From: Arcuatula senhousia
Lineage: Eukaryota; Mollusca; Bivalvia; Mytilida; Mytilidae
Assembly: GCA_963971305.1 (NCBI GenBank)
Contig: OZ020308.1
Location: forward strand, 37,849,275-37,913,274
Length of the DNA: 64,000 nt
Reading direction: 5' to 3'
Shown here in pieces: positions 37,156-48,811 of this stretch. Each line of letters opens with the position of its first letter. Position 1 is the stretch's first letter. The position numbers and the translations under genes were made by a program. Below the pieces are notes generated by a model that saw nothing but the letters and a program-made list of their open reading frames with translations, did no database searches and had not been told where the DNA came from.

Positions 37156-38457
37156 CACAGTGTATAACCGGACAGTACGCGATCACGGAAGTTGATCACT
37201 GTCCGGTGGATAAATCCTAGTTGTATGTTATTTTTCTCCAAAATTTTTGTGGTTTTTAGTGTGTATGAACACTCTATAATATCGATTAGGAACAAAGGTA
37301 AGTTGAATTTATACCTTGCTCATTTATGGAACTTTTTAACGTTTCTTTTTGTATTCTTGACAATTCAAAATGTTAAAAAATTTCAATTGATCATCAGTGT
37401 TTGAACATTTTTTCCTTCACCGCTTAGCACATATTTGGAATTTACACACAAACTGCAATGATTTGATTAATATTTTTATTATTATCTCAAAGGGCAGTTG
37501 ATAGACTCTCTACATTGACAATGATAGATAAAATAAACAATTTTGTTTAAAACATCAAGTTTTGTAGTTTTGGCATAATCGTTTACTGTCCGATTAATTG
37601 GTCGTTTATTTTTTGTGGGTGAAAGTTATAATTTCAAATTACATGACGTATTCCCCATTCCTTTTTTATATTCTACAGGTGCTTATTAAAAGGCTTATGA
37701 ATATATTTTCATATTTTTATGATAATCTATTTCGTTTTGTGTTTGGTTTATTCATTTATTGTACAGAATAAATGTGGGAGCTCAAAATAGTCTCTACTGT
37801 TGGATTCGAAAAAAATAAATGGAGCAGTGTTCATAACAAAATGGAAATCCATTCAACAAGATGATAAAAGAAAGGGCGATTAACCGATATGAGTACATTT
37901 AAAACCCTGGGCCTACTTTTTGCATGTCACTTGCATTGTGTATGACTTATTAATGCAAATGCCAAAATGGTTCATAAGGAGCTTTCCATTGACTGGAATC
38001 TTATGAAACAAATTTTCTTATCACATTGGACAGCCAGTGTACTGAGATATTTGAGTCATTCAATGTTCATTTACTTGTATTCATCAACGAACAACGTGCT
38101 CAAAACAGTAAAAGTCCCGTTAAGATGTACAAACAAGTTAGATCTAGATCATGGAGGTAATGGAGCTGCCAACTGTTGGTATATCCATTTTTCATATCAA
38201 TAATCATAAGAATAAAAAGCTGAACAATGATTTAAGTTGGTTTAAGAAATTTGGTAAGCCTTAGCGACTGTGATTGCAGATTATCACGAAAGGTTTATTA
38301 ACAGCCTTGAATCTATAAACTCCCTTATAAACGGAACTATGCTGGCTATGGTTAATGCTGGAAATCAGATGACAGTATTTATTTCCTGTTTTCTTCAATT
38401 AAAAATCGTACACCGTAAATTTATTGGACTGCCTTAATATGCGTTAATCATTGCTGG

Positions 38458-38765
38458 TTAGTTGATTTTTTTACATCAGCCGATTGATGATTCTCAGCTA
38501 GCTGTCAGTAACAGTGAGTGTTCGATAGAGAGTTCCTTTACCGTCCTTTTGTTTGTTCTTGTTTTTTGTCTTATGTTCTCTCTAGTGGAATTGGACTTTG
38601 ATCGATTTGATTTTTATTGTGTTAAGTTTTTGTGCTTTGTCTTGGAATATTGATAGGAGAAGGTTGTGCCCAAAAAACTAGTTTAACCCCGCCACATATT
38701 ACATGTGCCTGTCCTAAGCCATGAATTGAAGTGGTGGGGCCACCTGAAGTTCATCTGATTTGAGC
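38458..38765 (+). repeat. XZ-family repeat, Z part, in copy A
   Basis: Contains TTTTTTACATCAGCCGATTG, AGCTAGCTGTCAGTAAC and AGTTTAACCCCGCCACAT, matched in reverse at 49340-49640 and 46130-46270. Absent from the corresponding place in copy B. The 63-codon frame is not preserved elsewhere. Confidence 0.65.
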
Positions 38766-38771
38766 AATTTT

Positions 38772-39767
38772 ACCTGCGTCGCCGAAGGCGACAGCAAGTC
38801 TAGTAGTCGGGTCACTCCGTCCGTCCATCCGTCCGCCCGTCGCGCTATGGGGTGCCTGTCTTGTGTAATCTGAATCTCAAAAACGAAATGCTAGATATTT
38901 TTTGAAATTGCAACACAGTGATTACAGATATATTGTAAATGTGCATCTCACCTTTTGGGGTCATTCTATAATTTCGTTGAGAAATTAGGGGGAAAAAAAG
39001 GGCCAAAAAGTGATTTTTTAATTTGTTTCCACAATTACTATTGTTCTAATTGACCATATGTTATGAAACTTTACAGTAATGTTTCTTACTGTAAAAGGAA
39101 GGGTGGGGCTGATTTTGGGTGTCGCATCTTTTTCGTTCAAAAATTAGGGGCCATAAAGGGAGTAAAAAGGCTACTTTTTTTATATGTTTCCACCATAACT
39201 TTTGTTCTGGTTGACCAAATGCTATGAAACTTTACAGTAATGTTACTAACCATAAAAGAAAAGGCATGGTTTAGAAATAAAGGCAAAAAGGGCCAAAAAA
39301 GCGACTATTTTATTTGTATTCCAAATTAACTTTAAATTAATTTTAGTACGGTACATCAAATGCTATGAAACTTTACAGTAATGTTTAATACTTACAATAA
39401 AAGGAAGGGTGCGGCTGATTTTGGGTGTCCTTTTCTTGTTTGTTTAGGAACGAGGGGCACAAAAGGGGCAAAAATGCAGCTTTTTATCTATGTTCCGATT
39501 TAGATTTTTTTTAACGTTAATTTTTGTCATATATGGGATATAAAATGGAGGATACATTTTTTTCTTGACTCACCTTTTCTGTTAAGCAATAAAGGGGACA
39601 AAAGGGGAAAAATAGAAACTATTTTTTGTCTTATTATTTTGATAATGGGTGGCATGTGATAAAAATACTTTGTAAGTCCACCATAGGATGCAGTGTAGAA
39701 AAATATTGACTGTCCATATTTGGCCTAGAACGTACAGGGTTTAACATTTTCAGTGCGACGCAGGGCC
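38772..39767. mobile_element. Hairpin-ended element nested in copy A
   Basis: Ends CCTGCGTCGC and GCGACGCAGG. The left end folds as GCGTCGCC-GAA-GGCGACAGC, followed by CCGTCCGTCCATCCGTCC. Three to four modules of about 180 bp share TGCTATGAAACTTTACAGTAA. The right 130 bp match the start of the element at 23144. Copy B at 55290 is the empty site (GATTTGAGC... joined to ...TTTCATTCTGTAG). Confidence 0.82.
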
Positions 39768-39874
39768 AGACATCAATTGGTCTTGTTAAAGTTTCATTCT
39801 GTAGTAACAGATTGTCGATCATAACTATTTGTAACGAAAATGCGGCATATACATGTATATTTAAGAATTAACCG

Positions 39875-40170
39875 TAATTAATTTTTGGTTTATTGAACTA
39901 AAACTTTATTTTTCGTGGTGCACATTGAATAATCCGCGAAGCGGATTATGTTAAATGTGCACCACGAAAAATTCAGTTTATGGTTCTATAAACCAAAAAA
40001 TTATTACAGTTAATTCTTATAAATATATTTTAAAATACATTCTGCATAAAAAAATTGAAATTAAATTTTTAGTCAAACATATTTTAAAATCAGTTAATCA
40101 ATCTAGCGCATTAATATTTTCACCTATCAATCAAAAAGCACGCGGAGTCCGTGCAACTGCAAAGTCTAAA
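39875..40170. mobile_element. Palindrome-cored MITE, copy 2
   Basis: Homologue of 36680-36980 with a better-kept centre: CGTGGTGCACATTGAATAATCC / GGATTATGTTAAATGTGCACCACG around GCGAAGC (39916-39966). The 83-codon frame at 39955 overlaps the palindrome and is not credible. Confidence 0.75.
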
Positions 40171-40587
40171 TTCTATAGGTTGTATTCCGGTTTAATCTGG
40201 ATTTGACATTTAGATTTTGGGCTTTAATTGCACGATAAAAAATATCCAATAAATTCTTCTAGTTTTTCTCTAAAGTTCATGAGAATAATTTTCTTTCAAC
40301 GTAAATGCAACTAATAATTTTTTGATTATTATTATATCTTTGGTTAAGAGGAAATTTTGCCAAATGATAAAGTTGTGTATTCGATGTACTATTAAGATTC
40401 GGAAACCGGTTTAACTGGTTTGACAGAAGATTCATTTGGGCGGAGTTTCCCATCAATTATCAACCAGTTATATTTATTTAGTGGGCGTATATTAAAAGCT
40501 GTATAAACCAATCGAATTAGTTGCATGTTTTTGGTTCATTGAAAAATGGTCTAAATTTCTGAACAACGCAAAAGACACTAAAAATAC

Positions 40588-40680
40588 GCCCGAGGTGCTG
40601 GAGATGATTAAGGAACTGTTGCCTGAGGCCGCAGGCCGAAGGCAACAGTTCTTAAATCATCTCCTGAGCACCGAGGGCAT
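40588..40680. repeat. Strong 40-bp-arm hairpin
   Basis: Arms GCCCGAGGTGCTGGAGATGA and TCATCTCCTGAGCACCGAGGGC continue through GGAACTGTTGCCT / AGGCAACAGTTC to a GGCC-GCA-GGCC tip. Too short to be a gene. Reads as a foldback MITE or as the end of a longer element continuing to 41160. Confidence 0.75.
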
Positions 40681-41168
40681 AATAGTTTGACTGCTCCATG
40701 AACAGGCATTTAATAACTGTTTTATTAACTTATAGAATACATAGAGAGAGTGTGCACTCGTTTAATAGTGCGACGAAAAAAAATGCGCTTTATCCCCTTA
40801 TATTTCATATGATTTGTTAATTTTTTGTGTGTTCTACAAAAATGCACCAAAAGAGCTTCTCTTTCGGATTTTCAAATAAACAAACTACAGATAAATAAAT
40901 TATGCATCAAATCTGTTGAGAAATGGCATGGGAATAATTTGTATAATATTAATTTATATGAAATATATAGAAAAATGTTAATTTTTAAAAAGCGTGAAAT
41001 ACTTTTGACGTCGCTCTGTACTGCGCATCATTCACGCGCATGGAACAGTTCGTTCCAGGAGTGAAACAGTGAACTGTTACATGCTGACGTCATTTTTCAG
41101 AAAAATGAATGAAAACATCCAAAATTGCTTCATATGAAATATATGCACTATAAGTTAATAATCCTTTT

Positions 41169-41682
41169 GATGCCCCCGCGACGACATCTCGGGGGCATTA
41201 AGTTTTACTCATGTCCGTACGTCCGTCCGTACGAATTTCCGTCAAGCTTTTCTCAAGAACCGTACATGAGAATGATTTGAAACTTGGTAGGATGGTCCAG
41301 TATGACAAACTGTAAGTCCTAAATGATTTTCATACCTGTCCGACATCTACTTCCTGTTTGGGACTTAGGCAAATGTGAAAATTTTCGTCAAGCTTTTCTC
41401 AGGAATCGTTCATAAGAATGATTTGAAACTTGGTAGGATGGTTTAATATGACGAACTGTACCTCCTCAGCGATTTTGAGACCTGTAAGACATCTACTTCT
41501 TGCTTTGGACTTAGGCTGGTGTGAAAATATGTGCACATGACTTTAAAAATTTCTGTCAAGCTTTTCGCAGAATGATTTGAAACTTAGTAGGATGTTTTAG
41601 TATCACAAACTTTATGTCCTAAGCAACTTTCAGGTCTGCCAGACATCAACTTCCTGTTTGGGGCCTAGCGGGGGCATCCGTG
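41169..41682. mobile_element. GATGCCCCCGC-ended hairpin element
   Basis: Ends GATGCCCCCGC and GCGGGGGCATC. The left end folds as GCCCCC...GGGGGC and is followed by CGTACGTCCGTCCGTACG. Three ~125-bp modules share GTCAAGCTTTTCTC and GAATGATTTGAAACTTGGTA. Non-coding; inserted in copy A. Confidence 0.8.
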
Positions 41683-42211
41683 ACCTATGGACATATTCCT
41701 TCTTGATTTTTCCAAAAATTCCAATTACTTTATACAAATTCAAAGCTTAGATGAATGATCACATGTGTATATTCGATAAGTTGCTTGAACTTAAGAGAAA
41801 TTACAAAAATAGTTCTTTTGTAGTAAATCTCAATCCTCATGCAATTTTATTGCAATACTTTGTTTGGATAAGCTGCTACCTTTTATATTTGTTCCAGGTT
41901 TTTTTTTTAAATCATTTTGCTCTAGCTGTATACCGGGGCTGTAAGGATATTTGTCTTGTAATTGCTACATTCAACCCAACAATTAATCGGACATATAGAT
42001 ATTACTTTCTAACAACTAATGATTGTGTACAGTGGCAATTAGTCGGACAGAGACGGAGTGAGCAGTGCTCTTACAAATCCGGTTATTATAAATAATCCAA
42101 ACCATTTTCGTCAAATAATTTGACACCAAAGGATTTCCTATTTAAACAGCTTTAAATGGAGATGCAATGCACTATTTCAATGTAAGTGGTTCACTAATAA
42201 TTTGTTGTTGT

Positions 42212-43172
42212 CTCGCCTGCGACGAATAGTCGCGGAAGGCGAGACATAGGTATTACTTTCCGGCGGGGGCGGCGACGGCGGCGGCGGCGTCGTAAACTTT
42301 TTTGTAAGACTTTTGTGGACAATGAATTGCTTGAAAAGTATAATAGCTAGGCATCTGATATTTGGTATACAGACAGTTCAGGTTATGGTCTACGCAACTG
42401 TCACCATGCCGTTTGACCCTGACCCCATTTTCACGCTCCAGTGACTCTGTGAACTTAGGTCTTTTTTCAGGCCGTTAACTTTTTTGTAAGACTTTTGTGG
42501 ACGATGAATTGCTTAAAAAGTATAATAGCTAGGCATCTGATATTTGGTATACAGACAGTTCAGGTTATGGTCTACGCAACTGTCCCCATGCCGTTTGACC
42601 CTGACCCCATTTTCACGCTCCAGTGACTCTGTGAACTTAGGTCTTTTTTCAGGCCGTTAACTTTTTTGTAAGACTTTTGTGGACGATGAATTGCTTAAAA
42701 AGTATAATAGCTAGGCATCTGATATTTGGTATACAGACAGTTCAGGTTATGGTCTACGCAACTGTCACCATGCCGTTTGACCCTGACCCCATTTTCATGC
42801 TCCAGTGACTCTGTGAACTTAGGTCTTTTTTCAGGCCGTAACTTTTTTGTAAGACTTTTATGGAAGATGAATTGCTGGAAAGTTATTATAGCTAGGCATC
42901 TGATTTTGGGTAAACAGACAGTTGCGGTTATGGACAACGCAACTGTCACCATGCCATGTGACCATGACCCCATTTTTACGCTCCAGTGACTCTGTGAACT
43001 TAGGTCTTTTTTCAGACAGAAAACTTTTTGTAATACTTGTGTGGACAATGGATTGCTTGAATAGTATAATAACTAGGCATCTGTTATTAGGTATACTGAC
43101 ACTTTTTGTGTTTATATGAAGAAATGAAAGCTTAGGTAGTTGATTTTAGCGATGGTGCCGGCAGGCGAGACA
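42212..43172. mobile_element. GTCTCGCC-ended hairpin element with 182-bp tandem modules
   Basis: The left end GTCTCGCCTGCGACGAATA folds back on GTCGCGGAAGGCGAGAC, and the element closes with GGCGAGACATA (to 43172). A GGCGGCGGCGGCG stretch follows the hairpin. Then come about five direct modules starting at 42295, 42477, 42659, 42840 and 43022 (period 181-182 bp). Frames at 42695-43119 run through the modules in both directions and are repeat artefacts. Confidence 0.88.
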
Positions 43173-43506
43173 TACTTTTAGTGGCCACACTTGTTTCTTT
43201 CACTGCAATGAGTTTCCATTGTCAAAAATCAATGATTAAACCGCTTTTTCGAAAATTAAAATGATCTACATTATATATTGATAATTTAAATAGTGATAAA
43301 TAACAATGTAAACTAATTGTACGCTTCAATTTTTCTTAAAATTTAGTTTCGGCTGAATAAGGGCTTAAATTTATGGCCAAATCATACATTTTTTATTAAA
43401 TCGATTAGGATTTTACCAACGGACAGTGACCAACTTCCGTGATCGCTTACTGTCCGGTTATACACTGTGATATTGATAGACATGATAGAGTGGAGCAAAT
43501 CCCTGT

Positions 43507-44226
43507 GGTAAAAGTATATAATTTTATACATAATTCCTGAAAATTTCAGTAAATATGTATTAATACTGGGTTCATTAGTTATTATACATAATTTCTGAAA
43601 TTTTCAGGAATTATGCATAATTACTAAAATATTAAGCAGTAATTAAGAATTGAATGTTTTCAGGTGGGAAACGTACGTCATCATGAACGTTTTGTACACA
43701 CACATTTTACGTAAATAAATAGCGGACATGTCCACTTCGAAGTAGGTTAACCCGTCTCATTTTAATTCAGTTTGCTTGAATATACGAACAATATAGCCCA
43801 ACCGCTAGCTTGAGATGTTAGTGCTTTAGAAATACAGACGCACTGTATGTAGAGGCTATTGTTTTCTCAAACACTTCGCCAAATCATGAATTTTCATCAA
43901 CGTTTTGAACACACATCTTCGCCAAGTTCTTCATTCATTCATTCTTTAAGTACTTTTGGCAATTTTTGTCAGTGGATTAATGTATCAGGTCGAATAATGG
44001 ATTAAGATGCCACATAACGAATAAGTATGATTAAAAAGCTGCCTAGTCTCAGTTTAATTTGTGTTTGTTTGAAAACTTTGTTGGACACACACTTTTTGAA
44101 ACGTTGTTGTACACACCCAGAATTAATCTTTTTTATTAACGATGACGGTATCGGTCGCATTCAAAATGTGCTACGGTCAACGGTTTTTCACGCCGATGAA
44201 ACATCAAAATACATCAAAAACATTCA
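43507..44226. other. Spacer between copies A and B
   Basis: AT-rich. It holds a small inverted pair around 43530-43620 (CATAATTCCTGAAAATTTC and GAAATTTTCAGGAATTATG). The 75-codon frame at 44027 runs into copy B and is not called. Confidence 0.5.
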
Positions 44227-45719
44227 ATTCTCACAGTGTATAACCGGACAGTAAGCGATCACGGAAGTTGATCACTGTCCGATGGAAAAATCCTAGTTGT
44301 ATGTTATTTTTCCCCAGATTTTTGTGGTTTTTAGGCTGTATGAACACTCTACAATATCGATTAGGAACAAAGGTAAGTTGTTTTTATACCTTGCCCATTT
44401 ATGAATTCAAACTTTTTAACGTTTTCTTTTGTATTCTTGACAATTCAAAATATTTAAAAAATCGATTGATCATCAGTATGTGAACATTTTTTCCTTCACC
44501 ACATAGCACATATTTGGATTTTACTCACAAACTGCAATGATTTTATTAATATCATTATTATTATCTCAAAGAGCGATTGATAGACTCTCTACATAGACAA
44601 TGATAACTTTAGATAAAATAAACAATTTTGTTTAAAACATTGGGCATAATTGTTTACTGTCCGATTAATTGGTCGTTTAATTTTTATGGGTGTCCGATTA
44701 ATTGCCTGCTTTGAATCGACGGAGTTTGAAAAAAAAATAAAATTACATGTATTCCTCATTCCTTTACCACTTAGTTTGTTATATTCTACAATTTGCTTAT
44801 TAAAAGGCTTATGCTATATGTTTTCATATTTTTATGATAATGTATGTCATTCTGTATTTGGTTCATTTATTTATTTTACAGAATAAGTGTGAGAACTCAA
44901 AATAGTCTCTACTGTTGGGTTCGAAAAAAAAAAACATGCGGCAGTGTTCATCTTATAACATCTATTAACAAAATGGAAATCTATTCAACAAGCTAATAAA
45001 GGAAGGGCGATTATCATGAGTACATTTAAAACCCTGGGCTTGCTTTTTGCATGTCACTTGTGTATTACTTATTAACGCAAATGTCAAAATGGTTCATAAG
45101 GAGCTTTATATTGACTTGAGAATTTTGTGAAACAAATCTTCTTATCACATGGACAGCCAGTGTACCGAGATACTTGAGTCATTGAATTTTCACTTACTTG
45201 TACATCGGAACAACATGCTCAACCCAGTAAAAGCCCCGTTCAAATGTGAAAACAGTATAGATCAAGATCATGGAGGTAATGGAACTGTCATCTTTTGGCA
45301 AATCCATGTCTTATAATAAGTATATCAATAAAAACCGAAACTATGCTTTGTGTTGGTTAAAGAAATGCGATTAGCCTTAGTGCCTGTGGTTGCAGGTTAT
45401 CACGACAGGTTTCTTTTACAGCCTTTCTACAGATTCATGATGAATCAGTCTATAAACCCACTCATAATCGGAGTTATGCCGGTGTTCTATTGTAGATTTT
45501 CCCCCATGCCAGTTTTTTTCCGGGGGAGGAATCTGGATCAATCCAGGTCCCCCCCGGAAGAATAGAATCGATCGAGCCACCGACGTTACGATAAAATAAA
45601 AAAAAATCGATATTTCCATGGTTGAAGCATGGAAGTAATATATTACTTCCATGGTTGAAGCGATTTAGGAAAGTTGTACTTACGAGATAAGGCACACAGA
45701 CTATGTTATTCTCCCAAAC

Positions 45720-46464
45720 TTTGTTTGCAGGGGTACAAAAACCCGCCATGGATGACAGCCAGCAGTCCACACTGTGACCAGTGTTTGCTGCTTGATGTTT
45801 TGCTGCGGGATCTAGACTAAAGATATCATGCATAATGTTCAAATTTGATCATACAATGTCAAATAAGACCCCTTTCTTTACAAAGAACAAGTAGATCTAG
45901 AGTACAAACATAATTTTTGATAAAGACGAATTAATCTATGGGACATATATGCCCCGCACAGGACACCAAAACACAAATGTTTAATGGCCTGTAGGTCAAA
46001 ACATTCCCTAAGGCATACATTTTCTCATACTTATCAATCCTGTCAAATTCAAAATCATTCCCTAGATGGTTCTGGCAGTAATTTTAGTATGGATGGATTT
46101 ATCACTTAATGTCCTATCCCGACAAAGTTCAATTCAAAAAGAGAACCGGAGACATAAAGACAACAAGAAAACACGGAACGTAGATGAACCCTCTTGAGAA
46201 CGTTCGAAGTTACTATCAGCAAGTTTAGAAGCACCTATCGACTGATGTAGAAAAATCTTATATGTCGATTTTAAATCCAACACAACTAATGATTTGGTGA
46301 TGTGCACACAAAACCGACACAGACACTTGATCGCTGCAATGCAAAAAAATGACACAAGTATAAAAAAGCAATTTATATTTTGAAGTAAGAAGTATCAAAA
46401 AATCAATATTTCTACCTACAAGACTAAACTCGAGGCTTTTACAAAAATGTTCATTTCATATCCT
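45720..46464. repeat. XZ-family element, copy 1 (interrupted)
   Basis: Parallel to 49080-49860: GCCAGCAG...GTGACCAG, then GATAAAGA, CTCTTGAGAACG, ATCGACTGATGTAGAAAAATC and a final CATTTCATATCCTTTA. It is cut at 46464-46467 by the PIF/Harbinger-like element and resumes at 48812. Short minus-strand frames are not conserved between copies. Confidence 0.7.
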
Positions 46465-46467
46465 TTA

Positions 46468-48808
46468 AGCCCCAGTCACACTGTCACGTATCGGCTTCTC
46501 CGTTTCACTACGTTTTAAAACGTCACGTTTTAATGTAATTTATTGTCAAAGTTTTCGGTCTTTACGTTTAACTAGGTATATGCTACGTTTTACAAGGTTT
46601 CCTCACGTTTTACTACGTTTTACTAGGTATGGCAAGGTTTAACATCAGCCGTTTCATTAGTTTCGTCAGGTATTACTAAGATTTGTCACGTTTTACAAGG
46701 TATATCTTACGTTTTAGTACGTATTGATGCGGTTTTGCTAGGTATGTACTACGTTTTACTACGTTTTACCACGTGCCACTACGCAGTGAAGAATTATCCG
46801 CGAAAACCGCATAATTTTCTCAAAATAAAAAAAATATATATTCACCAGGAAGACGTAGTGATTGGTTGAGGAGAAAGTAAGTTGTGATTTTAGTCATATT
46901 TTAGTACATTTATATTATATCTTTGCTCCGAAGACTAATATGATCACTAATGGTATAGTATATAACAATTCTCAGTCCGTTCGTCTGCCTGTGAAATACA
47001 ATTTTGTCTCAGTTTTCCAACAGCTTTCAAAATATAATAGATATAATATTTTGCATTTACTGTAGTAACAAATGGTGCATAATAATTTTAGGTTCCTAGC
47101 TAAACTGGTTTTACACATGTTGAACATGGATGCAAAAATCCTATCACAGCAGTTGTCTAACTATAGGTCGTAGAGGTTTTATATTTCGCCTTCAATCCTA
47201 TATGGTATAATAGGGTGCATATCTAATTTATACTCCTAGGTCATCTACTTTCTGTTAAAACAATACTTAAGTTTTGAACAGAAGCGGGATATCACTAGTG
47301 CGCATTAACTTACAAAATACTTGTTACAAATTGTTTATATTACACAGCTTAAACTTTAACGCAAAGTACTATTTCAGTCTTTTCCTCTTTCCCTTTAAAT
47401 TAGAGAAAAGCATCGCCTTGTAATTTTATCCCAGTCATTTTGTTCCAAAAATAATTGGTTACAGAAAACTTGACAAATCGCTTCGATGAGTACAAGTGCA
47501 AGAGATAGGCCAACTTGTTCGTAGATGCCGAACTAGGATCTCCTACTTTTCCAAATTAATATCTCACCAAAATTAAACGCATTTTTCTTACCCTCTGGTT
47601 GTATTGAAACAACAACAGCCTTATCTTCCAGAATATGCGTATGCTAATTCAGCAACATCCCGAAAGGACAAGATATGATAAGTGCTAAATTTGGCCCCCT
47701 AATTTACCATTTTTAAAAAATGATTAAACTAAGGTTGAATTATTCTAGATCAGTTCTTAGATAAACAAGGTATAGTAAAATACCATTAATTTTAACGGAA
47801 TCTTATTTATTACGCCACAGTGACGTCATCAAATTATGTGAAAAAGACATTTTTGTAAAAAAAATGTTAAAACCATGCAAATTTTGAGTAGTTTTTGGTA
47901 AATATAACTATGAGCCACACTGAGTACCACAAAGATATTTTTGTGGTTTGTTTCTATATTAAAAATGATTATCTACATAAATTATTGTAGTGGTACTCTG
48001 TGTGGCTCATAGTTAAATATGCTGAAAACCACATCAAAATTGAATTTTTTTTTTGCAGTTTTCCATTAAATCACGATTTTAAAGCAACTTTGGGTAACTA
48101 TTTTAACATCATAATGGATCACTTTCAACAAAATAACGCTGATATAGTAAAGTTAAACTAATTTAAAGTATACATCACATACTTTTAGCTCATTTTAATA
48201 ATTTCAAAATTGGGGGGCAAAATTGGGCTCTTACCATATCTTGTCCTTTACCATTTTCATAGTTCTTTTTTTTTTCTTTTAATGTGAATTAAATGAAGAT
48301 TTTTCACAAAACAAGGGTGCAAAAATAGGCGAAATGAAAGAGTAAGCGTAATAAAACGTGATGATACCTACTCAAACGTGATAAAACGTGAAAAAACCTA
48401 GCGAAACGTAACATTAAACGTATAAAACGTACAAAAACCTCATAAAACCTCGTGAAACGTAGTAACTACCTAGGAAAACGTAGTAAAACCTGGTGGTGGG
48501 CATTCCGCTACGTTTTACTAGGTTTTAGTTACGCTTTCACTAGGGCTTAACACGTTTTAACGACGTTTTACTACGTTCTACTACGTATCTGCTACGTTTA
48601 TTTTTTTAGCCGCGTTTCGCCACGTTTGTCATGTTTGTGTCGTGCAAACGATACAAACGGGACACACCACGTTTGCGTCCAGGTATCTCTACGTATGTAC
48701 CCGGTTTCAACTACGTGTCGGTACGTTTCGTTACGTTTATAGCCGTTTCACTACGTTTTAGAAACGTTGTAAAACGGGGTGCCGAAACGTGACAGTGTGA
48801 CTGGGGCT
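46468..48808. mobile_element. PIF/Harbinger-like non-autonomous element (2.3 kb)
   Basis: Inverted ends AGCCCCAGTCACACTGTCAC, about 30 bp, flanked by TTA (46465-46467 and 48809-48811). Subterminal regions 46495-46790 and 48340-48780 are dense in TACGTTTTACTAGGT-type motifs in both orientations. A 0.58-kb TIR element (47666-48246) is nested in the middle. The paralogous XZ copy near 49840 is the empty site. The 67-codon frame at 46862 has no recognised motif. Confidence 0.88.
47666..48246. mobile_element. 0.58-kb TIR element Y, copy 1
   Basis: Ends GGACAAGATATG and its complement, with TTTGGCCCCCTAATTT-like subterminal blocks. Highly similar over its full length to 62649-63230. An inner hairpin pairs ATGAGCCACACTGAGTACCAC (47910) with GTGGTACTCTGTGTGGCTCAT (47988). 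Non-coding. Confidence 0.88.
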
Positions 48809-48811
48809 TTA

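Larger units (their letters stand above)
37156..43469. mobile_element. Large CACAGTG-ended TIR element, copy A (6.3 kb)
   Basis: Terminal inverted repeats of about 65 bp start CACAGTGTATAACCGG and carry an internal hairpin (CGGACAGT ... ACTGTCCG). The target duplication is ATATT (37151-37155 and 43470-43474). Subterminal CTGTCCGATTAATTG-like motifs occur near 37585 and, inverted, near 41980 and 42030. Copy B (44232-56308) is homologous at both ends, in the same direction. Comparison shows later insertions in A at about 38460-38735, 38772-39767, 39857-41700 and 42212-43172. Frames such as 37967-38203 and 41751-42095 are disrupted in B, so they are not supported as genes. A CACAGTG start plus 5-bp duplications fits Transib/RAG-like transposons, but no transposase is visible. 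Confidence 0.85.

Noticed and set aside
37967..38203. 78-codon frame in the left part of copy A
   Set aside because: In copy B the same start runs only about 14 codons before a stop.
41751..42095. 114-codon frame near the right end of copy A as a possible transposon protein
   Set aside because: The homologous stretch in copy B (55545-55910) does not keep the frame, there are no recognisable motifs, and it overlaps subterminal motif sites.
42695..43119. Overlapping frames of 65-117 codons on both strands
   Set aside because: They run through 182-bp tandem modules and repeat internally; no protein family is resembled.
37156..43469. RAG recombination signal with heptamer and nonamer
   Set aside because: The heptamer CACAGTG is exact, but I see no A-rich nonamer at 12 or 23 bp spacing, so only the transposon-end interpretation is kept.
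46862..47065. 67-codon frame as a Harbinger protein remnant
   Set aside because: No DDE, Myb or MADF-like motif, and too short to assign.
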